This document shows, piece by piece, positions 52,021 to 61,809 of a stretch of 64,000 nucleotides of DNA. A program made the position numbers and the translations under genes. Position 1 is the first letter of the stretch. Each line of letters opens with the position of its first letter. This stretch comes from an uncultured Aquimarina sp. (GTDB lineage: Bacteria; Bacteroidota; Bacteroidia; Flavobacteriales; Flavobacteriaceae). The DNA lies in contig CANLYR010000011.1 of assembly GCA_947495425.1 (NCBI GenBank), positions 1 through 64,000 of the forward strand. Reading direction: 5' to 3'. The notes beneath the pieces are model-generated. The model was not told the origin of the DNA and did no database searches. It saw nothing but the letters and a program-made list of their open reading frames with translations.

Positions 52021-53001
52021 ATGTGTAAGTATGAGTTTGATTTTTCTTGTATAGATAAATTAAGAAGTTATTTTAGATCCCAATTGGATCCAGATAGCAC
52101 TTTAGATCGAATTTATTTTCCGCCCGAGATAGGAGAGGGATATTTATTATATTACAAAATATCTCCTGAAGTTTTTCTTTTCGTTAATAATTATAAAGCA
52201 AATACAGATATAGAATATATCAGAAAACCAATTGAAGAAAAAGATATTATTCTTCATTTTAGAAAGTATGCACTAAACCATCAAATAGAAGAACATCAGA
52301 TTGTAAGTAAATACTCTGATAACTATACCCCGGGCAATATGAGATGTATGGATGCCCGACAAGGAGAACAAGTTTTTATAACCAAAGGAGCTGAAGTTAA
52401 GTCTGCAATGATTGTTTTGAAAAGTTCATACACAAAAGATTATTTCATGAAGAGCAGTGACATGGCTGAGAAAATAGATAGTTATATTCGCTATTCTCAT
52501 CAGCATATTAATAAATTTTACCTTTCTTACAAACAATCAATTTTTTTTGATCAGATAGTACAACCCGATATAGCTAAGGTAGAAAACTATCTCTATTATA
52601 TTGCCAGAGGAATACGGTTATTAGAAACGTTCTGGAAAGATGTTTTGAAATGGGAAACCGAGGGCAATCCTTTTAAGATCAATACCGCCCAGGTAGGCAA
52701 TATTTATAAAGTGAGTAATTACCTCAAGCATAATCTTCATGAACCATTTATTGGTGTAGATCAATTGGCTACTATGGCACATATGAGCCGTACAAATTTC
52801 TTTAATATGTTCAAAGAAATTCATAATCAAACTCCACTTGAATTTTTTAATAACAGGAAACTAGAAAGCTCATATAATATGATATTTAGTGAAGGATTGT
52901 CTATTAAAGAAGTTATGGAGGCACTTAACTATTCTAACTCTTCAAAATTTAGAAAGGCTTTTTTTAATAAATTTCAAATCTATCCTAACATAGTACTGTA
53001 A
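52021..53001 (+). CDS. AraC family transcriptional regulator
   Basis: LATMAHMSRTNFFNMFKEIHNQTPLEFFNNRKLESSYNMI...ALNYSNSSKFRKAFFNKFQIYP. Confidence 0.9.
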   Translation: MCKYEFDFSCIDKLRSYFRSQLDPDSTLDRIYFPPEIGEGYLLYYKISPEVFLFVNNYKANTDIEYIRKPIEEKDIILHFRKYALNHQIEEHQIVSKYSDNYTPGNMRCMDARQGEQVFITKGAEVKSAMIVLKSSYTKDYFMKSSDMAEKIDSYIRYSHQHINKFYLSYKQSIFFDQIVQPDIAKVENYLYYIARGIRLLETFWKDVLKWETEGNPFKINTAQVGNIYKVSNYLKHNLHEPFIGVDQLATMAHMSRTNFFNMFKEIHNQTPLEFFNNRKLESSYNMIFSEGLSIKEVMEALNYSNSSKFRKAFFNKFQIYPNIVL

Positions 53002-53007
53002 AATAAA

Positions 53008-53034
53008 GAAGGCTGTCAAAAAATGACAACCTTC
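53008..53034. terminator. hairpin downstream of AraC gene
   Basis: GAAGG-c-TGTCA/TGACA-a-CCTTC. Confidence 0.6.
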
Positions 53035-53520
53035 TATAACCTAACACAAACTCAACTTAGCTTAGGGTTTTGATCTTTATATTGTAAAAAATGAATTATT
53101 TCCCATGTAATTCTATGGCAAAGTAAATAAATGTAAATGTAGCAGGGTTTTCCATTAATACATAATATCTTTCCAATAGTACATTTCCCACAAGTATTAA
53201 CTTGATTTTAAGAATTCTAGAGAGCAACCATAGTGTTACAGGCAGGAAAGTTTACTCAATAATTGAGATTTGAATGCTTCGAGGGTTGCCCAGAAGTTGT
53301 TTACCTCTTCGTTAATAATTATTAGTAGGTCAGCACATCTTACTTTTTCTTTAGCCTATTTAATATTATAATAATAGACCTACAGATTAAAATAATTTTT
53401 AGTATTTTGATCAACTATTATACGAGCTACTATATTTTTATCCTACCCACAATATGTGTAGCACGCCTTATTTATTTTTGATAGGCAAATACTAAAAACA
53501 CATAGCTACATATAGAATAC

Positions 53521-54813
53521 ATGAACGAAGATTTTCTGCATTATCTCTGGAAATATAAAAAGTTTGAATTCTCTAATCTAAAAACAACTCGCCAAGAAGA
53601 GATTGTTGTCCAGAAATTAGGTATTCATAATACTGAAAATTCAGGACCGGATTTTTTTGATGCTCGGATAACTATCGAGGATCAAAAATGGGCCGGAAAT
53701 ATAGAAATACATATCAAATCTAGTGATTGGTATGTTCATAATCATGAAATTGATCCTTCCTATGACAATGTGATTCTGCATGTGGTTTGGGATGATGATA
53801 CAGTGGTTTTTAGAAAGGATAACACGATAATACCAACACTACAACTGAAAGACTATATCGACCACGAAGTGTTGACACAATATCATAAACTTTTTGGTAA
53901 CAGTACCAAAGATTGGATCGTATGTGAGCAACAATTACCTATAGAATCAGACTTTATAATATCTAATTGGCAAGAGCGATTATATTTAGAAAGATTAGAA
54001 GAAAAATCTGTTTTGATAATGCAGTTGCTAAAGGATTCAGCAAATGATTGGGAGCTTGTATTGTTTAAACTTATGGCTAAGAGTTTTGGTCTAAAAGTTA
54101 ACGGAGAAGCTTTTTTAAGTCTGGCAAATTCAATTGATTTTTCGATACTTCAAAAATGTAGTAGCGATCTTGATCATTTAGAGGCTCTTTTTTTTGGGCA
54201 GGCAGGTTTGCTTAAAACTAAAAGTGATATTTCATATGTAAAGAAGCTTCAGGAAGCGTACGATTATTTAAAGCACAAATTTCAGATGGATAACAAAGGC
54301 GTTATTCCATTTCAGTTTTTTAGATTGAGACCTCCTAATTTTCCAACGATACGGTTAGCTCAATTTGCTAAGTTATATTTTAAAAACCCTCAGCTTTTCA
54401 GTAAAATTATACAGACTAATACTATTGAAGATTTTTATGAGTTATTTAAAATTAATACGAGTGTCTTTTGGCAAAACCACTATACCTTCGAGAAAGAATC
54501 TGTATCACGAAAGAAAACCTTAACACCATCTTTTATAGAGTTGATTTTAATTAATACGGTAATTCCTATTAAATTTATCTATGCCAGAAGCCAAGGTAGA
54601 AATCCTGAAGACGAGATTTTTGAATTAATAGCTCAATTACCTTATGAAAAAAACACAATAGTTCACAAGTTTTTGTCACTAAAAATACCTGTTGAAAATG
54701 CGATGCAGTCTCAATCAATGATCCAACTCAAAAACAAATATTGTGATCAAAAAGCATGTTTAAAATGCGCTATCGGTAATTATTTACTAAATCAGGATTA
54801 CAATTTAGGATAA
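53521..54813 (+). CDS. DUF2851 family protein
   Basis: EDFLHYLWKYKKFEFSNL; GPDFFDARI; WAGNIEIHIKSSDWYVHNH. Confidence 0.93.
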   Translation: MNEDFLHYLWKYKKFEFSNLKTTRQEEIVVQKLGIHNTENSGPDFFDARITIEDQKWAGNIEIHIKSSDWYVHNHEIDPSYDNVILHVVWDDDTVVFRKDNTIIPTLQLKDYIDHEVLTQYHKLFGNSTKDWIVCEQQLPIESDFIISNWQERLYLERLEEKSVLIMQLLKDSANDWELVLFKLMAKSFGLKVNGEAFLSLANSIDFSILQKCSSDLDHLEALFFGQAGLLKTKSDISYVKKLQEAYDYLKHKFQMDNKGVIPFQFFRLRPPNFPTIRLAQFAKLYFKNPQLFSKIIQTNTIEDFYELFKINTSVFWQNHYTFEKESVSRKKTLTPSFIELILINTVIPIKFIYARSQGRNPEDEIFELIAQLPYEKNTIVHKFLSLKIPVENAMQSQSMIQLKNKYCDQKACLKCAIGNYLLNQDYNLG

Positions 54814-54830
54814 TATAATTATTTTGCAGC

Positions 54831-55052
54831 ATGCTATTTAATCTAAGACATTTTTTAGAACGAAATGGGTTTTATGTATCCTCTAGACTATCAGATCGAT
54901 TTGGAATACGAACCAAAACAGTACGCCTATTCTTTATTTATTTAACCTTTGCTACAGCTGGTTTGGGGTTTGTAATTTATCTCAATATGGCATTTTGGTT
55001 AAAATTAAAAGATTTGATATATACAAAACGAACTTCAGTATTTGATCTATGA
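54831..55052 (+). CDS. PspC domain protein
   Basis: VSSRLSDRFGIRTKTVRLFFIYLTFATAGLGFVIYLNMAFWLK. Confidence 0.85.
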   Translation: MLFNLRHFLERNGFYVSSRLSDRFGIRTKTVRLFFIYLTFATAGLGFVIYLNMAFWLKLKDLIYTKRTSVFDL

Positions 55053-56065
55053 TGAATATTTATAACTGGAAGAGGCGCAAAGTATATATTGCTTTAATTT
55101 TATTGATTATAGTAATCGCTATCGGAGTATTAGGATATCGTTTCTTTTCAGATTATTCTTGGATAGATGCATTATATATGACAGTCATTACTATGTCTAC
55201 CGTTGGTTTTAGCGAAGTTGAAGCCTTAGATGATAATGCTAAATTATTCACCATCTTTTTGATTGCTACAAGTGTATCTATATTCGCATACTCTGTATCT
55301 GTGATTACAGAATATATTGTAAGCAAAAATGATCCCAAAAGAGTTCAATACCGAAAAACACAAAAAATGATACATAAGCTAGAAAATCATATCATTATTA
55401 TTGGTTATGGTCGTAATGGTAAACAATCAGCAGTTAAATTATTGGCATACGACAAACCCTTTATTATTATCGAAAATGATGAAGCTGTAATAGAAAGGTA
55501 TCAAAATGACCAGTTATTATTTCTTAAAGGAAATGCAACCGAAGATGAAATTTTAGTTCAGGCAGGAATAAAGAATGCATCCTGTCTTATTTGTACTTTA
55601 CCAGAAGATGCGGATAACTTATTTATTGTGCTTTCTGCAAGACAAATCAATAAGAACCTTAAAATAATCAGTAGAGCTTCTCAAGATGCTTCCTATAAAA
55701 AAATACGATTAGCAGGAGCCGATAATGTGATTATGCCAGATAGAATAGGAGGTGACCATATGGCATCATTAGTGGTAGTCCCAGATTTAATCGAATTCTT
55801 AGATAATTTGTCTATAGTAGGTAAGCGATCTATAAATATTGAAGAGGTATCTTTTGAAGATATGTTTGATGATGCCAAAGAGAGAAGCATTCGTCATATT
55901 GATATGAGATCAAGAACAGGCTGCACAATTATAGGATATAAATCACCCGATGGAGAGTATATTGTGAATCCAGAAGCAGATACACCTTTAAAACCAGGTT
56001 CAAAAATTGTTGTATTAGGAAGACCAGAGCAAATTAATCGATTAAATAGAGAGTTTGATATTTGA
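55049..56065 (+). CDS. two-TM potassium channel with TrkA-N/TrkA-C domains
   Basis: VITMSTVGFSEVE filter; HIIIIGYGRNGKQSAVKLL. Confidence 0.93.
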   Translation: MMNIYNWKRRKVYIALILLIIVIAIGVLGYRFFSDYSWIDALYMTVITMSTVGFSEVEALDDNAKLFTIFLIATSVSIFAYSVSVITEYIVSKNDPKRVQYRKTQKMIHKLENHIIIIGYGRNGKQSAVKLLAYDKPFIIIENDEAVIERYQNDQLLFLKGNATEDEILVQAGIKNASCLICTLPEDADNLFIVLSARQINKNLKIISRASQDASYKKIRLAGADNVIMPDRIGGDHMASLVVVPDLIEFLDNLSIVGKRSINIEEVSFEDMFDDAKERSIRHIDMRSRTGCTIIGYKSPDGEYIVNPEADTPLKPGSKIVVLGRPEQINRLNREFDI

Positions 56066-56161
56066 TCTCGATAAACATTTAACGATCTAAAAATTGTACG
56101 CAACCTTTTTTTTTAGCATCTTGCCAACTTCTTATAACTAAAATTAATTAACTCACACATC

Positions 56162-57769
56162 ATGAAGAGAATTCTTCTTTCATTTTTAGCACTTACAACT
56201 CCATTTTTAACATTCGCACAAGAGACTACAGAAAAAGGGTTTGATCAAAAAATTGACGAGGCTTTTAAGCCGGTTTCAGATTTTTTCTCAAATGTAATCT
56301 TCTTTGAAGTTTTTGAAGGAGCACCATTTGTTATTATACTATTAGTATTGAGCGCCTTGTTTTTTACTGTATATTTTGGATTTCCTAATGTACGTTATTT
56401 TGGAAAAGCAATCAATGTGGTAAGAGGGAAGTATGATGGAGTAGAAGGCCATGGTATCGAAGGTAAAGCAGAAGTAAATATAGTAGAAGGGGATATCAGA
56501 GATACGATAAGAGATGAATCCAAAGAAGGAGAAGTATCACACTTTCAGGCCTTGGCTACAGCAGTTTCAGGAACGGTAGGTAATGGAAACATTGCAGGGG
56601 TTGCATTAGCAATAGCTCTAGGAGGACCAGGAGCGACATTTTGGATGATTATTTGTGGATTATTAGGAATGTCTACCAAATTTGTAGAATGTACTCTTGG
56701 AGTTCAATATCGAGATATAGGCGAAGATGGTACTGTATATGGTGGACCCATGTATTATTTAAGCAAAGGACTTAAGGATAGAGGTTTTGTATGGGTTGGC
56801 AAAATAGCAGCTGTGTTTTTTGCTATATTTTGTATCGGAGGATCTTTCGGTGGTGGTAATGCTGCACAATCTAATCAGGCAACTATTGTTTTAAAAGAAA
56901 TGTTTGGTCTTCAAAGTACCGGAGCCGGATTTTGGATAGGTATCACACTTGCAATTCTGGTTGGAATCATTATCATTGGAGGTATCAAACGTATCGCTTC
57001 AGTTACTGAGAAAGTTGTACCTCTTATGGCTGTCATGTACTTAGTAGCCTGTTTATATATCATATTCAGTAATATTTCTTTTGTAGATGATGCTATTGGA
57101 ATGATTATTTCTGAAGCATTTAACCCTCAAGCAATCGGAGTAGGAGGAGTAATAGGAGTACTATTGGTTGGATTTAAAAGAGCAGCATTCTCAAACGAAG
57201 CTGGCGCAGGTTCTGCTTCAATTGCACATTCTGCAGTAAAAACTAAATATTCAGCTAGTGAAGGACTTGTAGCTTTGCTAGAGCCATTTATAGATACCGT
57301 AGTAATTTGTACTATGACTGCACTAGTAATTATTATATTTAATTCTGGTGGAGCTTTTCAATATGGAGGTGATGGTACCGGAGCCGTTTTAATAGACGGA
57401 GTTTCTTATGAAGGTGCAGGGATTACATCTAAAGCTTTTGCACAGTACATTCCTTATTCTGATGTGTTTTTAACTATTGCAGTTGTATTATTTGCTGTTT
57501 CTACAATGATTTCTTGGTCATACTATGGCTTACAATCCTGGAAATTTTTATTCGGTAGAGGTAAAGCTGCAGATTTAACCTATAAATTATTGTTTTTGAC
57601 TTTTGTTGTCATTGGAGCTGCAGCAAGTATGAATTCAATTTGGGCATTCTCTGATGCAATGATTTTTGCCATGGTATTCCCAAATATGATAGGATTATTC
57701 TTCCTATTCCCCGTAGTTAAAAAACAGTTGACAAGATATTTTGATGCTATCAAAGCTTCAAAAATTTAG
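56162..57769 (+). CDS. alanine/glycine:cation symporter family protein
   Basis: GTVGNGNIAGVALAIALGGPGATFWMI; FSNEAGAGSASIAHSAV. Confidence 0.95.
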   Translation: MKRILLSFLALTTPFLTFAQETTEKGFDQKIDEAFKPVSDFFSNVIFFEVFEGAPFVIILLVLSALFFTVYFGFPNVRYFGKAINVVRGKYDGVEGHGIEGKAEVNIVEGDIRDTIRDESKEGEVSHFQALATAVSGTVGNGNIAGVALAIALGGPGATFWMIICGLLGMSTKFVECTLGVQYRDIGEDGTVYGGPMYYLSKGLKDRGFVWVGKIAAVFFAIFCIGGSFGGGNAAQSNQATIVLKEMFGLQSTGAGFWIGITLAILVGIIIIGGIKRIASVTEKVVPLMAVMYLVACLYIIFSNISFVDDAIGMIISEAFNPQAIGVGGVIGVLLVGFKRAAFSNEAGAGSASIAHSAVKTKYSASEGLVALLEPFIDTVVICTMTALVIIIFNSGGAFQYGGDGTGAVLIDGVSYEGAGITSKAFAQYIPYSDVFLTIAVVLFAVSTMISWSYYGLQSWKFLFGRGKAADLTYKLLFLTFVVIGAAASMNSIWAFSDAMIFAMVFPNMIGLFFLFPVVKKQLTRYFDAIKASKI

Positions 57770-57782
57770 AAATTAATTTTCT

Positions 57783-58655
57783 ATGCATACTATAAAATCC
57801 CATTTTGAGATACATTCGCGTTTCCGAAATGGGATTTTTCTTTTATCGATACTTCTTTTCATTTGTGTTTTAATTTACTTTTTTTATCCAAAATCTCAGA
57901 ACTCCCAACAGGATTTTGTAGAATTAACCAAGTTTCAGCATCATGTTGATTCCTTGAAGAAAATTGCGCAAGAAAAAAAGAATGATTTTCGGTTAAAGCC
58001 TTTCAACCCAAATTTTATTTCTGACTACAAAGGCTATCAACTTGGTCTAACTCCAGACCAACTGGATCGTCTTTTTGCATATAGAAATCAGGATAAATGG
58101 ATCAACTCAGCTACAGATTTTAAGAACGTTACTCAGGTTTCTGATTCTCTTCTGGCCGCAATTTCTCCTTTATTCAAATTTCCGAAATGGATAAAAAACA
58201 ATAGAACACATAAAAAACACAAAAAAAATAAACTACCTGCAAGATCATTTGACCAAAAAGAGGATTTAGCTGTTGTATCTGCCAAAATGATACAGGAAAA
58301 AGTCAATATCCCAGATTTTATAGCAGAACGAATAATTAGATATAGAGAAAAGATTGGTGGATTTGTAGGTGATACGCAATTACAAGACATTGCGGGGTTA
58401 TATAATCATCAAAGAAAAAAAATCTTAAGTTTTTTCACAGTCAAAACTCCTAGAAATATTAAGAGGATTAATATAAATGAAGCATCAATTGATCAATTAA
58501 TAGAAGTACCATATTTTGATTTTGAGATGGCATTAGAGGTCAGAGATTTCATAGAAGATAATCAAGGGATTTCTAGTTTTGAGGAATTAGGAAAAATCAA
58601 CGGTTTTTCTTTAGAAAAAATAGATAGAATAGCTTTATATTTGAAATTAAATTAA
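57783..58655 (+). CDS. helix-hairpin-helix (ComEA-like) protein
   Basis: RININEASIDQLIEVPYFDFEMALEVRDFIEDNQGISSFEELGKINGFS. Confidence 0.88.
   Translation: MHTIKSHFEIHSRFRNGIFLLSILLFICVLIYFFYPKSQNSQQDFVELTKFQHHVDSLKKIAQEKKNDFRLKPFNPNFISDYKGYQLGLTPDQLDRLFAYRNQDKWINSATDFKNVTQVSDSLLAAISPLFKFPKWIKNNRTHKKHKKNKLPARSFDQKEDLAVVSAKMIQEKVNIPDFIAERIIRYREKIGGFVGDTQLQDIAGLYNHQRKKILSFFTVKTPRNIKRININEASIDQLIEVPYFDFEMALEVRDFIEDNQGISSFEELGKINGFSLEKIDRIALYLKLN
57794..57839 (+). terminator. symporter terminator embedded in the start of the downstream HHH gene
   Basis: AAAATCCCATTT/AAATGGGATTTT stem followed by TCTTTTAT. Confidence 0.7.
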
Positions 58656-58792
58656 TAATCGGAAAAATTGCTGTGAATTCTGATGGATTTTAAATAATTG
58701 GGTGTAGTCACTATTTGATTATACCTCAACATTGTTGTTTCAATCATCACTACCCACAGTAATATGTTAACTACCAAAGCAAAAGTTATCAT

Positions 58793-59959
58793 ATGAATAA
58801 CATGTATTTTACAGAAGAGCACGAATTGTTTAGGCAAAGTCTTAAAGAGTTTTTAAAAAAAGAAGTAGTTCCGCATATCGAGAATTGGGAAAAAACAGGA
58901 ACAATCGATAGGTTTATTTGGAAGAAATTTGGAGAAATGGGATATTTCGGTATCGCATATCCCGAAAAATATGGAGGTCTAGAATTAGATTTATTTTATA
59001 CCATCATCCTCTTAGAAGAATTACAAAAAATCGATTCAGGTGGTTTTGCAGCTGCGATCTGGGCACACGCCTATTTGGCAATGACCCATATTAATAAAGA
59101 AGGAGACGAAAGAATTAAAGAAAAATATCTTACTACTAGTATTTCAGGAGAAAAAATAGGATGTTTAGCAATTACTGAACCCTTTGGGGGGTCTGATGTG
59201 GCAGGGATGAGAACTACTGCAGTTAAAGAAGGTGATCATTACATCATAAATGGATCTAAAACCTTTATCACGAATGGGGTGTATAGTGATTATCTTGTTA
59301 TCGCAGCAAAGACAAATCCAGAATTAGGAAATAAAGGAATTAGCATTTTCGTAATTGATCGTGATACCCCGGGAGTATCTGCTACAAAACTTGATAAGTT
59401 AGGTTGGAGAGCCTCTGATACAGGCGAAATAGCGTTTACTGATGTAAAAATCCCTTTAGAAAACTTGATGGGTGAAGAGAATAAAGGATTTTCTTATATT
59501 ATGCAGCATTTTGCTCTAGAAAGACTCATTATGGGAGTAAATGCCCATGCAAGAGCAGAGTATGCAGTAGAATATGTAATCAATTATATGTCACAAAGGG
59601 AGGCCTTTGGCCAGACCATAGATAAGTTTCAAGCACTAAGGCATACCGTTGCCGATATGGCTAGCGAAATGGAAATGTGTAAAGAGTTTAATTATTCTAT
59701 TACTAAAAGACTTAATGAAGGTCAATATGTAGTTAAAGAAGCTAGTATGTCTAAGTTGCTGTCTACAAAAATGGCCGATGAAGTAATATACAAAGCCTTA
59801 CAGCTTTTGGGAGGATATGGTTATATGGAAGAATACCCTATGGCCCGATTACTTAGAGATAGTAGGTTAGGTCCTATTGGTGGTGGTACTTCAGAAATAT
59901 TGAGAGAGATCATTGCGAAAATGGTCATTGATAAAAAAGAATATAAGCCTGCAACCTAA
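58793..59959 (+). CDS. acyl-CoA dehydrogenase
   Basis: LAITEPFGGSDVAGMRTTA; REAFGQTIDKFQALRHTVADMA; GGYGYMEEYPMARLLRDSR. Confidence 0.95.
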   Translation: MNNMYFTEEHELFRQSLKEFLKKEVVPHIENWEKTGTIDRFIWKKFGEMGYFGIAYPEKYGGLELDLFYTIILLEELQKIDSGGFAAAIWAHAYLAMTHINKEGDERIKEKYLTTSISGEKIGCLAITEPFGGSDVAGMRTTAVKEGDHYIINGSKTFITNGVYSDYLVIAAKTNPELGNKGISIFVIDRDTPGVSATKLDKLGWRASDTGEIAFTDVKIPLENLMGEENKGFSYIMQHFALERLIMGVNAHARAEYAVEYVINYMSQREAFGQTIDKFQALRHTVADMASEMEMCKEFNYSITKRLNEGQYVVKEASMSKLLSTKMADEVIYKALQLLGGYGYMEEYPMARLLRDSRLGPIGGGTSEILREIIAKMVIDKKEYKPAT

Positions 59960-60043
59960 TATGTGCTTCTCGGATTAGACTCTAAAATTTATTTTTATAT
60001 AATTCATAATTTGAAATAATTTTAACACAAAAATTATATAATT

Positions 60044-61423
60044 ATGAATTCACACAAGATTTTCTGCTTAATTCTTACTGCGGCATTTTTATTAATTGGC
60101 TGTAGTAAAGATGAAGTTGTAGATTCGGTAGATACCGATTCAGAAATTAGTCAAGAAGAAACTTCTTCAAAAGCTCTAAAACAGATTGGATCAGGAGTAA
60201 TGATGCAAGCATTTTATTGGGATGTACCAGCAGGAGGAACCTGATGGAATGTAATAAAAGGTAAAGTAGGGGCATGGAGCAACGCTGGTATAGATGCTAT
60301 TTGGTTACCTCCAGTTAGTAAAGCTCAAAATGGAAAATTCTCCATGGGATACGATCCATTTGATTATTATGATTTTGACCAGTATAACCAAATGGGTAGC
60401 ACAGAAACACGCTTTGGATCGAAGTCAGAGTTGCAATCTTTAATCACTAGCGCCCATAATAATAGACTAAGTGTCATTGCAGATATAGTAATCAACCATA
60501 ATAGCGGTGGTGATCTTGAATCTAATGAGTTTGCAGGAAAAAATACATACACAAAATTCACACCCTTATCAGGTAATTTTAATCGAACAAAGTATGATTT
60601 TCATCCTAATGATCAATATAATTCTGATAGTGGATTTTTTGGTGGTTTTCCTGATTTGAGCCACAATAAACCGTATGTTCAGGATTGGCTATGGAAACGA
60701 TCTAATTCTGTGGCTAAATACTACAAAAATACAATGAAGTTTGATGGATGGAGATTTGATTATGTAAAAGGATTCGAACCTTGGGTTGCAAGAGAGTTTA
60801 ATAGAGCAGTAGGAGGATTTGCAGTAGAAGAGTATTGGGATGGCAACGTAAATACACTCAATTGGTGGGTTAATCAGGCACAAATGTCTGCCTTTGATTT
60901 TGGTTGCTATTATAAAATGAGAGATGCATTTATGGGAAATAACCTGAATGCACTTAATGGTGATATGCTCTGGAAAAGAAACTCTTCGAGGGCAGTTACC
61001 TTTGTAGCAAATCATGATACAGACGAAATTATTAACAATAAACTATTAGCCTATGCTTATATATTAACGCACGAAGGATATCCGGCAATTTTCTATAGAG
61101 ATTATGAAGAATGGCTGAATAAAAGTAAAATGAATAATTTAATTTGGATTCATAATAACCTTGCAGGCGGAAACACCTCTAATTTATGGACAGATAATGA
61201 TGAGTATATTGCTCGAAGAAATGGAGGTAATGGTAAAAATGGTTTGATCGTCTATATCAATAACGCTAATTCAACAAAAGAGAGGTGGATACAAACAAAC
61301 TGGTCTAGTAAAAAAATTAAAGACTTTACAGGTAATTCAAATTGGGAGCCAACTACTCAAGGGGACAAATGGGTGAAGATTCAGGCACCGCCAAAAAGTT
61401 ACTCGGTTTGGTCTTTAAAATAA
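60044..61423 (+). pseudogene. alpha-amylase (GH13) lipoprotein interrupted by one in-frame TGA at 60242-60244
   Basis: [56 protein letters not shown]; both flanking ORFs share the frame; DGWRFDYVKGF, VEEYWD, ANHDTDE retained. Confidence 0.9.
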
Positions 61424-61457
61424 ATCGAAAAAAACTTTGCAGATAATAGTTTTACAT

Positions 61458-61491
61458 TATCTTTGCATCCTAATTTTTAAAGAAAGGAGGT
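61458..61491 (+). promoter_or_regulatory. rpsU promoter and strong Shine-Dalgarno
   Basis: TTG 61437-61439, TATCTTTG 61458-61465; AAAGGAGGT 61483-61491, 6 nt before ATG. Confidence 0.85.
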
Positions 61492-61497
61492 CCAACT

Positions 61498-61692
61498 ATG
61501 TTAATTATACCAATAAAAGACGGAGAAAATATAGATAGAGCGTTAAAACGTTTTAAGCGTAAATTCGATAGAACGGGTACGATGCGTCAGCTACGTAAGC
61601 GTCAGGCATTTACAAAACCTTCTGTAGAGCGAAGAGCTCAGATACAAAAAGCTGAATATATCCAGCATTTAAGAGATCAAGAAGAAATTTAA
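61498..61692 (+). CDS. rpsU: 30S ribosomal protein bS21
   Basis: IPIKDGENIDRALKRFKRKFDRTGTMRQLRKRQAFTKPS. Confidence 0.97.
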   Translation: MLIIPIKDGENIDRALKRFKRKFDRTGTMRQLRKRQAFTKPSVERRAQIQKAEYIQHLRDQEEI

Positions 61693-61760
61693 AAAGTTGA
61701 AACGCAAGTCTGTAATTTTTTCTTAATTGAAAAGACTTCGTTTTTCAGTATAATAAAATA

Positions 61761-61809
61761 CCGTTAGGATTCAGAAAGTTTCATACTTTTGTGTTCTAAC
61801 GGTTTTTTT
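61761..61809 (+). terminator. rpsU terminator whose loop contains the xerC -7 element
   Basis: CCGTTAG/CTAACGG stem then T7; TACTTTTG at 61784-61791 in the loop. Confidence 0.7.
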
